From Paenibacillus albiflavus (GTDB lineage: Bacteria; Bacillota; Bacilli; Paenibacillales; NBRC-103111), in contig NZ_SKFG01000008.1 of assembly GCF_004344915.1 (NCBI RefSeq), positions 148,507 through 212,506 of the forward strand: DNA of 64,000 nucleotides, read 5' to 3'. Position 1 is the first letter of the stretch, and the number at the start of each line of letters is the position of its first letter. A model generated the notes under the pieces. The model ran no database searches, was not told the DNA's origin, and was given only the letters and a program-made list of their open reading frames with translations. Both the position numbers and the translations under genes were made by a program. Positions 34,610 through 43,355 of this stretch are shown in pieces.

Positions 34610-35509
34610 TTATTCCATGAAATTCCGAAAGCGACGTTCGATAGTAAGCATGCCCGTCACAAAAACAAGAATACAGCCTACCATTAAGACTGCAGCTGCT
34701 GTCAGCTTCTGAACGTCGAGCGACAGAAACATGTTGTTCATGTAATGCTGTAGCATATAAATACGATCATGCGGATATCCGCCAGCGATCAGATACGTTT
34801 CACGGAACACTTTGAACGAATTAATAATGGACATCAGTATGACAAAGAACATCGTCGGAGTTAAATAAACAAGCGTAATATGAATCCATTTATGAAATTT
34901 GCCCGCCCCTTCGATATCCGCCGTCTCATAGTAGTCCTTCGGAATATTTTGTAGAGCAGCCAAAAATAAAATAATGTTGTATCCAATATTTTTCCATATA
35001 TATACAATTATCAATACAGCCATCGACCACTCTGATTTCATCCAATCGATCCGCTCCAAATGAAAGCTCTGCAGCACTGCATTTAATGTTCCATTCCAAT
35101 CGAACAAGATTTGCCATATCATCACAATGGATGCGACAGGAACCACAAGCGGCAATACAAAAGCAGTCTGTAGCCAATTCCGAATATACAGCTTTTGATT
35201 CAGCAACTGCGCAAACAGCAAAGACAAAGCTATAATGAGAGGTACGCTCACACTGGTAAACAGAAAGGTGTTTGACGCCGCTTTGCGAAAGGAAGTACTC
35301 GCCTGCAGTGCTATGTAATTGTCCAGGCCGACAAATGAGCCGTCAACCGTACGATCCTGAAACGAATAAAGAAATCCCATGGCAAACGGAATAAGATAAA
35401 ACAAGGCAAAGCCAATCAGGCTTGGTGCCAGAAAGAGGGCTGCCACAGCCCAATCCTTTCGCAGCAGCCTGATCAGCTTATTCCAAAAACGCTTGTTTGT
35501 CATGTTCAT
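34610..35509 (-). CDS. carbohydrate ABC transporter permease (MalF-like)
   Basis: A 299-residue permease. The N-terminal helix (AVAALFLAPSLIGFALFYLIPF) and the SFQDRTVDGSFVGLDNY segment match CUT1 permeases. The EAA-loop reads ETADIEGAGKFHKWIHITLVYLTP. It pairs with the next gene to form the channel. It starts 8 bases after the binding-protein stop with AGGGAG, so it is tightly coupled within the operon. Confidence 0.92.
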   Translation of the reverse strand: MNMTNKRFWNKLIRLLRKDWAVAALFLAPSLIGFALFYLIPFAMGFLYSFQDRTVDGSFVGLDNYIALQASTSFRKAASNTFLFTSVSVPLIIALSLLFAQLLNQKLYIRNWLQTAFVLPLVVPVASIVMIWQILFDWNGTLNAVLQSFHLERIDWMKSEWSMAVLIIVYIWKNIGYNIILFLAALQNIPKDYYETADIEGAGKFHKWIHITLVYLTPTMFFVILMSIINSFKVFRETYLIAGGYPHDRIYMLQHYMNNMFLSLDVQKLTAAAVLMVGCILVFVTGMLTIERRFRNFME

Positions 35510-35517
35510 ACCACTCC

Positions 35518-36936
35518 CTATTCATTCAGAACAGTCGTCACTCTATTCTGAATCAGCTTAGCTACTTCTTCGGGTGATTTCTGTCCAGTGAAATAGGCTT
35601 TGGATTCTTTCAGCAGAATCTCATCGATTTTGGAGGGCTTGAACTGAACTGGATATTTCGCGTCGATAAGAAACTTCTCCAGATCGTCGATATCCTTTTG
35701 AGTAATTTCGAACTCTTTACCTTTCAAAGGTCCGACGGGTTGATCAGACATCACCTTTCCCTTTTTTAATACATCTTGAGCAACTTTCTTGTATGTAGCT
35801 TTATTTAATGAAAAACCGGCGCCGCGTCCTTGATCTTGCATCTCATCAGACAACATGAATTTTATGAAGTCCCATGCTTCGTCTTTTACAGCAGAACTTG
35901 CATTGATGCCAATCGTTTTGTATGTTCTGAAAAATCCGCCTGCCTCCTGCCCGCTTGCATTCGGTCTGGAGTAGAACTTTGACTTGTAAGGTTTCTGCAA
36001 AAAATCACTATTCCTTAACTCACGAATATAAGTTTGGGGTGAGTTAATAAATTCATTATAAAAAATCCCTCCATAATCTTCTCTTATCATCTTCTCATCA
36101 GACATCAACTTTACTTCCTTGAGTAATTCGATAAAGGCAGCAGAATCGAAATTAGCCTTCCTGCTCTCCAGATCAACGAACGTCGCATACTGACCATTAA
36201 CCAGGTCTTTTATCATATTTTCAGGTGCGACTCCACCTAATGCGAAATGATTGCCACCTGCTTTCTTGACGATTTCCTTGGCTAAGTCGGTAAACTGTTC
36301 CCAATTCCAATTGCTATCGTCGATCTTTACTCCGCTTTTCTCAATTACGGTTTCATTCCCCATCAGACCATAAATAAAGAAGCCCATCGGCATTCCATAA
36401 ATTCCGCCGTTTACCTTGATTCCGTCCAGAACGTTATTGAAGTATTGCTCTTTCTGAAAACTAGGGTCCTTATCGATCATATCTCCTATGTTGGCCAGCA
36501 GATTTTTTTTGACATAATCCCCTGATGGCAATTGATCCATCTGAATCAGATCAGGCCCTTTACCGGATAACATGGCCGCGTTTGTTGTTTTTTCAAATTT
36601 CTCCCAAGCAGCCTCGTCGTTTTCGTTACTTGTTTCGATATATTGAAGATCAATTGTGATATTAGGATGCTTGGCTTCATATCTTTTCTTGGCTTCTAAA
36701 AAGAAATCGTCAGAAAAATAGGTTGAAAATACAATTGTTTTCTTCTCCGTGCTATTTTTCGTTCCAGACGTTTCTCCCTTAGGTGGTGTAGTACCTGTCC
36801 CATTCTTCACCTGCTCGGTGTTTGTCTGCCCTACGTTTGATGTCTGCGCTCCCCCCGTATTGCCGCCAGCAGAGGTGCTGCAAGCAGAAACCATGACCAT
36901 GATAAACGTGAACAGGATTAACATAGCTTTTCTCAT
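35518..36936 (-). CDS. extracellular substrate-binding lipoprotein (family 1), paralogue A
   Basis: A 472-residue solute-binding lipoprotein with lipobox VSACSTS, a Gly/Thr-rich linker and a type-1 binding fold (YEAKHPNITIDLQYIET, GKGPDLIQMDQLPSGDYVKK, AWDFIKFMLSDEMQ). The C-terminal KAYFTGQKSPEEVAKLIQNR is shared with the next upstream gene, so the two are tandem paralogues. A 45-bp sequence also present before the amidase operon lies about 75-120 bp upstream, followed by a TATACT -10. The ligand is unknown. Confidence 0.9.
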   Translation of the reverse strand: MRKAMLILFTFIMVMVSACSTSAGGNTGGAQTSNVGQTNTEQVKNGTGTTPPKGETSGTKNSTEKKTIVFSTYFSDDFFLEAKKRYEAKHPNITIDLQYIETSNENDEAAWEKFEKTTNAAMLSGKGPDLIQMDQLPSGDYVKKNLLANIGDMIDKDPSFQKEQYFNNVLDGIKVNGGIYGMPMGFFIYGLMGNETVIEKSGVKIDDSNWNWEQFTDLAKEIVKKAGGNHFALGGVAPENMIKDLVNGQYATFVDLESRKANFDSAAFIELLKEVKLMSDEKMIREDYGGIFYNEFINSPQTYIRELRNSDFLQKPYKSKFYSRPNASGQEAGGFFRTYKTIGINASSAVKDEAWDFIKFMLSDEMQDQGRGAGFSLNKATYKKVAQDVLKKGKVMSDQPVGPLKGKEFEITQKDIDDLEKFLIDAKYPVQFKPSKIDEILLKESKAYFTGQKSPEEVAKLIQNRVTTVLNE

Positions 36937-36996
36937 TATTTTTCTTCCTCCCCATAATCTATCTCTCCGCGATCATCCCGCGGCTGTTACTCTATC

Positions 36997-37055
36997 AGTA
37001 TAGTGCTGAGATATATGAGGAGTTAGATAGACTTGTATTGAAGTTGTAAAAACAA
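36997..37055 (-). promoter_or_regulatory. duplicated regulatory promoter, copy 1
   Basis: Positions 37011-37055 are identical over 45 bp to 40163-40207. On the minus strand, TTTACA (37045-37050) and AATACA (37034-37039) form direct repeats 11 bp apart, with a weaker ATCTAA a further 11 bp on. A TATACT -10 lies at 36997-37002 with no good -35. This layout fits activation by an OmpR-family regulator, perhaps the one at 42526-43182. Confidence 0.6.
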
Positions 37056-37061
37056 TGCTCC

Positions 37062-38450
37062 TTATTCATTCAAATAGCTCATTATCCGGTTCTGTATGAG
37101 CTTAGCCGTGGCTTCAGCAGATTTCTGGCCAGTGAAGAATGCTTTCGCTTCCTCTGCGATGATCGTTGAAAGCTTGTTGTGTTCGTCATTGTATCCATAA
37201 TTTCTTAAACGCGCCTCAGATACCATTTCCTTAAATGATTGAAGATTCTCTTCGGATGCTTCAATGGCTCTGCCAGCCTTAGGATCGCTAATGACCCCTT
37301 GCTTCACTAAATCTTTAATAGCTTTATCATTGACCGCCTTATTTATAGAAATACCGGTTTGCTCTGTTAAGGACTGCATCTCTTCCGACATTAAGAACTT
37401 CATGAAATTCCACGCTTCCCCTTTGACCGTAGAATTTGCATTCATCACTAGCTCTCTGGTCACGAGAAAGGATACACCTGATTGCTGGTCGGCTGAATGC
37501 GGCTTTTGATAGATTTTTCCGTTATTGTAATATAAGCTGAGACGGCTAAGATAATCCGAAGGGGAGGTGATTATAGAATAAGTGAAATTAGTTTTTTGCA
37601 AATCAATGAATTCTGACTTTATAACTTTGTCGTCATACAATGATTTCACTCGCTTAAGCAAATCTGTAAAAAACGCGGAGTCAAAAGATGCGGTTTGCCC
37701 ATTGACCAATTTGGCATAATTGTCGGATATAAAGCTATTTAACAGCAGCTCCGGAGGCCAATTTCCCATGGAGACGGATTGCCCTCCCTTATTAGCCAAC
37801 TTTTTGCTTATTTCTGCAAACTCGCTCCATGTCCAATTCTTATCATCGATGATGACGCCAGCATTCTCGATATTTGCAGCATCCCCAAACAAAACTTCCA
37901 TGTAAAACTGTAAAGGAAGGGTATAAATACCGTCATTCATTCGGGAATTTTCAATAATATTCATTTGGTACAGGCTAGGATCAAAAGCTTTATCCCTCTT
38001 TATTAGCTCCTCTAAATTAACGAAAGCCTTTTTGTTAACATATTTATCAATGGGCAGGGGGACAGTCGTAACAGCATATAAATCCGCTCCCTTACCTGAT
38101 AAAACCTCCGTAGTAATCTGTTTGATATATCTTTCCACTTCAGCAGGGTTCATAGTTGCCCCCTCAGTAGGAAACTCCTTGAACTGAATCGTCGTATTCG
38201 GATGCTGGGCTTCGTATTTCTGCTTCGCTTGTAGGTAGAAATCGTCCGCTGCAAGCATAGATACAACAACGGTTTTCTTGCCGTCTTTCGTTTCATCAAG
38301 CGGCATTCCTTCTTCAATGGGCGCAGCGACGTTGTTAGTATTCATGTTGTTTCTATTGTCTTGATTGTTGCTGCTGGTACTAGTACCCTTACAAGCTGTC
38401 AAACCAACCGCAAATACAAAACTCATACATATAATGATCAGCCTTTTCAT
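37062..38450 (-). CDS. extracellular substrate-binding lipoprotein (family 1), paralogue B
   Basis: A 462-residue lipoprotein with lipobox GLTACKG and the same binding-fold landmarks as paralogue A (YEAQHPNTTIQFKEF, GKGADLYAVTTVPL, EAWNFMKFLMSEEMQ, KAFFTGQKSAEATAKLIQNR). I use the ATG at 38450, which has GGGAG upstream; an ATG at 38468 lacks a site. It follows the deacetylase gene by 53 bp and belongs to the amidase-led unit. Two diverged binding proteins next to one permease pair suggest two ligands, or one acting as a sensor. Confidence 0.88.
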   Translation of the reverse strand: MKRLIIICMSFVFAVGLTACKGTSTSSNNQDNRNNMNTNNVAAPIEEGMPLDETKDGKKTVVVSMLAADDFYLQAKQKYEAQHPNTTIQFKEFPTEGATMNPAEVERYIKQITTEVLSGKGADLYAVTTVPLPIDKYVNKKAFVNLEELIKRDKAFDPSLYQMNIIENSRMNDGIYTLPLQFYMEVLFGDAANIENAGVIIDDKNWTWSEFAEISKKLANKGGQSVSMGNWPPELLLNSFISDNYAKLVNGQTASFDSAFFTDLLKRVKSLYDDKVIKSEFIDLQKTNFTYSIITSPSDYLSRLSLYYNNGKIYQKPHSADQQSGVSFLVTRELVMNANSTVKGEAWNFMKFLMSEEMQSLTEQTGISINKAVNDKAIKDLVKQGVISDPKAGRAIEASEENLQSFKEMVSEARLRNYGYNDEHNKLSTIIAEEAKAFFTGQKSAEATAKLIQNRIMSYLNE

Positions 38451-38502
38451 TGTAAAACCAACTCCCATTCGAATTTATTATGATTACTTCAGCGTGATAC
38501 GA

Positions 38503-39369
38503 TTACAGACGTGTGTCATTTTGGAAATTAAGATAGAAATGGTCAGCGTCATTATATACACCAAACTCATATCCATTTTTCTTATAAAACGCGATTATTT
38601 TTGGAAGTGCTTGTAAAGTCTGTAGTTGTTCATGCATGAGAATGACTTCTATGTCAGTTGTAGTTTGCTTTTTAATATTTTCTACAATTTGGTTTGGATT
38701 ATCTTTTACCGCCCAGTCCTTAGAATCAATTGTCCAATCCCAAATTTTAATTCCAGCTTTTATAATTTCATTGCGAATCTGTTGACTTTTCAATCCTGGT
38801 GCTGAACCATAAGGTGGACGAACCAACTTAGGATTTGTACCTGTAATATCCTGAATAAGAGATAATGTTTCGCTCATCTCTGATACAAACTGTCCGTTAT
38901 CGTATAACTTTTTGGAATTATGCGTCATACTATGAGCTCCAACATAATGACCTTCTTCTGTGGCTCGTTTGACATTTTCTTGTAAATCGATTTTTTGTAA
39001 ATTAATTCCCTGCATAAAAAATGTTGCTTGAATATCTTGCTCTTTTAATAAATCTAAGAATTCATCCGTTAATGTAGTAGGGCCATCATCAAATGTTAGA
39101 TAAACAACTTTACCCGTAGGCTTTCCATCCGGTCTTTTTTGTTTTGCTGGTTGTATGGCACTTTGTATGATACTTTCTTCTGCTACCACTGTGGCATCTT
39201 CTTGATTGATACTTTCTTTGGCTACTACTTCTTCTTCAGGAGCAGAAGTGAGTTTCCCTATTAAAAAGATCATTAGGAAAATAGCTGCTAGAATAACAAC
39301 TAATCTTCTTCTCTCCTTTCTCGCCTTTCTTACCCTTCTTTTTTTAATATCACTTCGTAATGTTTTCAT
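38503..39369 (-). CDS. membrane-anchored polysaccharide/peptidoglycan deacetylase
   Basis: A 288-residue CE4 enzyme with a basic N-terminus and one membrane helix (LVVILAAIFLMIFLIG), then a ~50-residue stalk. The active site shows VYLTFDDGPTTLT, YVGAHSMTHNSKKLY (HSxTH), VRPPYGSAPG and WDWTIDSKDW. The last motif reads VILMHEQ where most have LLHD. Its ATG overlaps the amidase stop by one base (TAATG). It probably deacetylates peptidoglycan GlcNAc or MurNAc, in concert with the amidase. Confidence 0.9.
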   Translation of the reverse strand: MKTLRSDIKKRRVRKARKERRRLVVILAAIFLMIFLIGKLTSAPEEEVVAKESINQEDATVVAEESIIQSAIQPAKQKRPDGKPTGKVVYLTFDDGPTTLTDEFLDLLKEQDIQATFFMQGINLQKIDLQENVKRATEEGHYVGAHSMTHNSKKLYDNGQFVSEMSETLSLIQDITGTNPKLVRPPYGSAPGLKSQQIRNEIIKAGIKIWDWTIDSKDWAVKDNPNQIVENIKKQTTTDIEVILMHEQLQTLQALPKIIAFYKKNGYEFGVYNDADHFYLNFQNDTRL

Positions 39370-40094
39370 TATTTATCTAGCCTTTCTCTATCAGCAAAAT
39401 ACTCTTTGATCCCGTTCACAATGGCCGCAGCCGTTCGATCCTGGTGTTTATCACTGAGCATATTCGTTTCATCGCTCCGGTTCGTGAGGTACCCTACCTC
39501 CAGCAGAATTGCAAGATTGTTGCTTTGCGTCAGTACCTTCCAGTCTTCCTTTCTCACACCGCGATCCTTGAATCCAGTAGCCTCCACCAAATGCTCATGC
39601 ACCTCGCGTGCGAACGGAATACTATCGTCCGCATAATAATACGTTTCGGTGCCAGATACTTCGGGATCCGTATATGTGTTCCCATGAATAGAGACAAATG
39701 CCTCCGCATCGAGATCGTTTGCGAGTTTGACACGATCATCCAGATCAACAAAGGTATCGTCCGTACGTGTCATGTACACATCGAACATCGGCTCCTGCTG
39801 GAGCAGGTCGAATACTTTTTTTGACAGCGCTAGCGTGTACGCTCTCTCCCGCTTGCCGCTGGCTCCATCCGCGCCGGGATCCTTGCCTCCATGCCCCGCA
39901 TCGATCACGATTTTGTAGTGTTGGGACGTTTCTTGTTGCATTGCTGTAGTCTTGTTCGGTGAAACTATCAACTCCGCGGAAGCCGAGGATGAAGACAGCT
40001 CATTTATCGACCAGATCATTCCCAGCAAAACAACGACAATTACCAACAATATGGCTTGGAGGTGTTTAAGCTGTTTTTTGCTTTTCTTTCTCAT
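39369..40094 (-). CDS. N-acetylmuramoyl-L-alanine amidase (Amidase_3)
   Basis: A 241-residue zinc amidase with one N-terminal membrane helix. The motifs are IVIDAGHGGKDPGADG (zinc His), RERAYTLALS (zinc Glu), AFVSIHGNTY (zinc His; Asn follows Gly where many have HAN) and ILLEVGYLTNRSDE (catalytic Glu). It cleaves the glycan-peptide bond of the wall. The ribosome binding site is TAAGGAG. Upstream lies copy 2 of a duplicated promoter region, so amidase, deacetylase and binding protein B form one unit. Confidence 0.93.
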   Translation of the reverse strand: MRKKSKKQLKHLQAILLVIVVVLLGMIWSINELSSSSASAELIVSPNKTTAMQQETSQHYKIVIDAGHGGKDPGADGASGKRERAYTLALSKKVFDLLQQEPMFDVYMTRTDDTFVDLDDRVKLANDLDAEAFVSIHGNTYTDPEVSGTETYYYADDSIPFAREVHEHLVEATGFKDRGVRKEDWKVLTQSNNLAILLEVGYLTNRSDETNMLSDKHQDRTAAAIVNGIKEYFADRERLDK

Positions 40095-40148
40095 GTTGTC
40101 TCCTTACTCCGGTTGACGGCGAATACTGATAACTTTAAATATGCAACC

Positions 40149-40207
40149 AGTGTAGCAGGCGAATATATGAGGAGTTAGATAGACTTGTATTGAAGTTGTA
40201 AAAACAA
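40149..40207 (-). promoter_or_regulatory. duplicated regulatory promoter, copy 2
   Basis: Positions 40163-40207 repeat 37011-37055 exactly. A TACACT -10 (revcomp near 40149-40154) lies at the same spacing as the TATACT of copy 1. It sits about 70 bp upstream of the amidase start. The 11-bp-spaced TTTACA/AATACA repeats are retained. Confidence 0.6.
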
Positions 40208-40211
40208 GAAA

Positions 40212-40245
40212 GAACCGTCAGAGGTGAATTGTCCCCTGACGGTCC
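40212..40245 (-). terminator. terminator of the two-component/lipoprotein operon
   Basis: GAACCGTCAGAGG (40212-40224) pairs with CCCCTGACGGTCC (40233-40245) with few mismatches. On the minus strand TCTTTCTTGTTTTT follows. It separates the signalling operon from the amidase promoter. A further hairpin, GCGGCT-ACAA-AGCCGC, lies at about 40256-40271. Confidence 0.75.
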
Positions 40246-40311
40246 TTTATTTGCGCGGCTACAAAGCCGCAGGTGTGGTCTTGCAGCACTGGGTTAGGCG
40301 GGTAGGCCTGC

Positions 40312-41085
40312 TTAGAGCCTAGAAAAGTAACTAAGCAGCGCCATGACATCCTTACTGAAACCGACAACTTCATTTCGTTTCAAATCGACTGTGACAGTGT
40401 ATTTTAACTTATCGCCGTCCTTGCTCATGTAATACAATTCCACAACACCACCCGAGCGCGTCATGCCCTCATTCAGCGATAGATCGGACAACAGATAGCT
40501 CCCTTTATCTTGAATAAACTTTGTTGCGAGAGGGATAACTTCGTTCATGTGATATTTCACCAATCGATCGTCTTCCACTGTATTCCTGGCAAAATTCTGT
40601 ATCGTTTCTCCCCCCCTGACAGCTTTAATGACATCGCCGTCCCTCGCATTCAGCACGATATCGTATACTTCATCAGGGTCGGTCAATTTGGTCATGGTCG
40701 TATAATACAAGCCGCCAGAATACGGAGAAAACTCAGTTTGATCGTTCACCTTTAATTCTGGAGCCTTTGCTGATTTCACTCTCGGAGTATTTTCCGCCTC
40801 ACTTAGCAAAACTTTAAACTTGTTCTGATCAATAACCACCAACTCGAATTGAAACTCGTCCGTCGTCAAATTCTCATCGAAGTACTTATTTACCGCATTT
40901 AGACTAAGTGTCTTCACCGCATCCTGGGACAGAACGCCCTCATATTCCGCCTCAATATTCTCGTTCTCTCTGATTATTTTTTTAACCATAACGGTATCTT
41001 TGGGGATCGTATTGAAGACACTCTGGCACCCTGTCGCCAGGATCATGAACGACGCGCATATGATAACCAAAATAAGCTTCTTCAT
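40312..41085 (-). CDS. lipoprotein encoded with a two-component system
   Basis: A 257-residue lipoprotein (lipobox LATGCQS) whose ATG overlaps the histidine kinase stop by 4 bp. I do not recognise a named family. The body alternates strands and helices, with PEPSY-like stretches (DPDEVYDIVLNARDGDVIKAVRG; GDKLKYTVTVDLKRNEVVGFSKDVM) in which a sheet packs against a helix. Position and coupling suggest an extracellular accessory that modulates the kinase, as inferred for other kinase-linked lipoproteins. Confidence 0.75.
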   Translation of the reverse strand: MKKLILVIICASFMILATGCQSVFNTIPKDTVMVKKIIRENENIEAEYEGVLSQDAVKTLSLNAVNKYFDENLTTDEFQFELVVIDQNKFKVLLSEAENTPRVKSAKAPELKVNDQTEFSPYSGGLYYTTMTKLTDPDEVYDIVLNARDGDVIKAVRGGETIQNFARNTVEDDRLVKYHMNEVIPLATKFIQDKGSYLLSDLSLNEGMTRSGGVVELYYMSKDGDKLKYTVTVDLKRNEVVGFSKDVMALLSYFSRL

Positions 41086-42521
41086 TCCTTTATCCCGCCT
41101 TTCGGATGGGTAAGTGCGAATACGACTTCTACGGTAGTGCCCTGGTTTTCATTGCTGGTTACCCGGATGACGGCATTGTGGACGCTCGCTACATTTTGAC
41201 ATATTGCAAGGCCGAGTCCTGCCCCTTTACCGCTTCTTGTTCTAGATTTATCCACCATATAAAAAGGTTCGAAAATTTTATCCTGATGTTCCTTGGCGAT
41301 CCCGATGCCCTGATCCATCACTTCAAGCGTGTAATGCCCGCCGTGCCATGCGATGCGCAGCGTAATGGTCTGCTGTTCATCCGAAGCTTTGAGCGCATTG
41401 TCCACCAGATTGAAGATCAGAACTTTGATCAAATCCTTCTCCAATCTCAGCTCACCCGGTTCGCACTCAGTGACGATAGTCACCTGCTTTTCTTTAGCCA
41501 TCATATCTAGTGCAGGTTTGATTTCAGCTATAACCGCTCCCAAATCGTGCAGCTCCATCTCGAAGTTATCCTCTTGCAACACAATCAAGTTCATCAGCTT
41601 CAATGACAACATCTCTAATCGTTTGCCTTCTGAATAAATCACATTCAAACCGTCCAGAAACGTTTCCTCATCGTATTTGGTTGTCCTCATAAAATTCGCA
41701 TAGGCGATAATTGAAGTCAACGGTGTTTTTAATTCATGCGTAAAATTATTGATAAATCGCTGCTTCTCTTGATTGTTCCGCTCAAGTTCAGTGATTGTGT
41801 CCTCCACAACAGCGGCCATATTGTTAAAATTGTGGGCCAGCATCCCGATTTCGTCCTTTGATTTTAACTGGACGCGTTCAGAGAAATTCCCCTGTGCAAT
41901 AACCTGAGCAGTTCGACCCAGCCGATCAATCGATCTTGTCAGTCCTCGGCTTACAAAAAACATGATCAACATATAGAGGAAACAAGCCACCACATCCACT
42001 TGTACAAAGAACTGATACTGATCTACACGGTCCTGATATAAAGAGGTGACATCTACCATATAGGTAAATAGATAGCTTGTACGGTTAATATCCGCCATAT
42101 TTGAAGTGAACAGGATCGTTCGCTCATCGATATCCCGTAAAATATAATTGATTTCATCCGTGCCCAGCTTGCCCAGTTCCTCACGTTGTGTCGGCATTTG
42201 GAAATCGGTATTACTGAAGACCACCCGATTCTTCTGATCCCTGATATCTAAATAAAGACGTTGTTCTTTACTTGTACCAACAAATTCATTAGCGATTCTT
42301 GTTAATACTGTTTTCTCGTAATCAATAGAATCATAGATGCGAAGGATCGGTACAATCGCGTTGACACTGGATTGTATACTCATATTCTGGCTTAACGCAC
42401 TATTGATCTCCTGTTCAAGCATTCTATTGTGGCTGCGCTCGATAACCATAATGGAGGCTGCGTTAAAGATAATGACGAAGACTAGAATCGAGAAGATATA
42501 AATCTTTTGCCAAAATTTCAT
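41082..42521 (-). CDS. sensor histidine kinase
   Basis: A 479-residue kinase: helix 1 (~7-28), an extracellular sensor of ~140 residues, helix 2 (~178-198), HAMP (LGRTAQVIAQGNFSERVQLKSKDEIGMLAHNFN in part), the phosphoacceptor FTHELKTPLTS and an ATPase domain with N-box (LIFNLVDNALKAS), G1 (VMDQGIGI) and G2 (GKGAGLGLAIC). It is 4 bases downstream of its response regulator and overlaps the lipoprotein gene. The signal is unknown. Neighbours point to envelope status or a wall-derived sugar. Confidence 0.94.
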   Translation of the reverse strand: MKFWQKIYIFSILVFVIIFNAASIMVIERSHNRMLEQEINSALSQNMSIQSSVNAIVPILRIYDSIDYEKTVLTRIANEFVGTSKEQRLYLDIRDQKNRVVFSNTDFQMPTQREELGKLGTDEINYILRDIDERTILFTSNMADINRTSYLFTYMVDVTSLYQDRVDQYQFFVQVDVVACFLYMLIMFFVSRGLTRSIDRLGRTAQVIAQGNFSERVQLKSKDEIGMLAHNFNNMAAVVEDTITELERNNQEKQRFINNFTHELKTPLTSIIAYANFMRTTKYDEETFLDGLNVIYSEGKRLEMLSLKLMNLIVLQEDNFEMELHDLGAVIAEIKPALDMMAKEKQVTIVTECEPGELRLEKDLIKVLIFNLVDNALKASDEQQTITLRIAWHGGHYTLEVMDQGIGIAKEHQDKIFEPFYMVDKSRTRSGKGAGLGLAICQNVASVHNAVIRVTSNENQGTTVEVVFALTHPKGGIKE

Positions 42522-42525
42522 CCCC

Positions 42526-43182
42526 TCAATCCTCCAGCCGATAGCCGAGTTTATAAATGGTCTTGATGTGATCCTGCAGCTCTAGTTTTTTGCGCAGTGA
42601 TTTAATATGCATATCGACCGTTCTTGTTTCACCATAATAGTCGCCGCCCCATACTTTATCGATGAACTGCTCTCTTGATAAAGCGATGTTCTTGTTTTTC
42701 AGTAGAACAACAAGCAAATCATATTCCTTCGGCGTTAGCTCTACAACTTCCCCCTGTTTGGTTATTTCCCGTTTGTCCAGATCGACAAGAAGGGTTTGAA
42801 ATGCCATCATCTGTTCTTCTTTGCCATATCTCCGCAGTACCGTTTCTATTCGGGCCAGCAGCTCAATCGCTTCGAAAGGCTTGACCATGTAATCATCAGC
42901 CCCCAGCCTCAGCCCGTCCACTTTATCATAAACCGAGTTTTTTGCCGTCAAAAAAATAACTGGAATACGATAAGGTCTGATTCGTTCCATCAGCGCAAAA
43001 CCGTCCAGTTTCGGAATCATGACATCCAGCAAAATAAGGTCGAACTTCTCCCGCTTTACCAGCTCCAGCGCCGCCAAGCCGTCATAGACCTCGGTCGTCT
43101 CGTAGTTCACGATGTTAAGATTCATTTTAATGATTTTAGAAATATGAATATCATCTTCAACTATCAAAATCTTTTTGTTCAT
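42526..43182 (-). CDS. OmpR-family response regulator
   Basis: A 218-residue regulator. The receiver domain has acidic residues VEDDIH, phosphoacceptor Asp in LILLDVMIPKLDG and the conserved Lys in FLTAKNS. The C-terminal winged helix includes ELTPKEYDLLVVLLKNKN and RTVDMHIKSLRKKL. It is first in the RR-kinase-lipoprotein operon. OmpR-type direct repeats upstream of two neighbouring operons make these its likely targets. Confidence 0.95.
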   Translation of the reverse strand: MNKKILIVEDDIHISKIIKMNLNIVNYETTEVYDGLAALELVKREKFDLILLDVMIPKLDGFALMERIRPYRIPVIFLTAKNSVYDKVDGLRLGADDYMVKPFEAIELLARIETVLRRYGKEEQMMAFQTLLVDLDKREITKQGEVVELTPKEYDLLVVLLKNKNIALSREQFIDKVWGGDYYGETRTVDMHIKSLRKKLELQDHIKTIYKLGYRLED

Positions 43183-43314
43183 CCCCTGAATCTCCTAACA
43201 CGAATGATGGGTATATTTAGCAATGGTTAGATACTCCATCTATAATAGCACGGTGTGGACCAGTTATCTTTTAATTATGAGCTGAAAGTTATAAATTCCG
43301 TATCACAAATAAAT

Positions 43315-43345
43315 AATGGTGAGTAGCTTCGCTCTACTCACCATT
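43315..43345 (-). terminator. terminator of the CBS-MCP gene
   Basis: AATGGTGAGTAG (43315-43326) pairs with CTACTCACCATT (43334-43345). TTATTTATTT follows on the minus strand. Confidence 0.85.
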
Positions 43346-43355
43346 CTCAAATCAC

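Noticed and set aside
40246..40311. GC-rich sequence with small hairpins after the lipoprotein gene as a structured RNA
   Set aside because: Short complementary pieces only; no known riboswitch or tRNA pattern and no coding frame.
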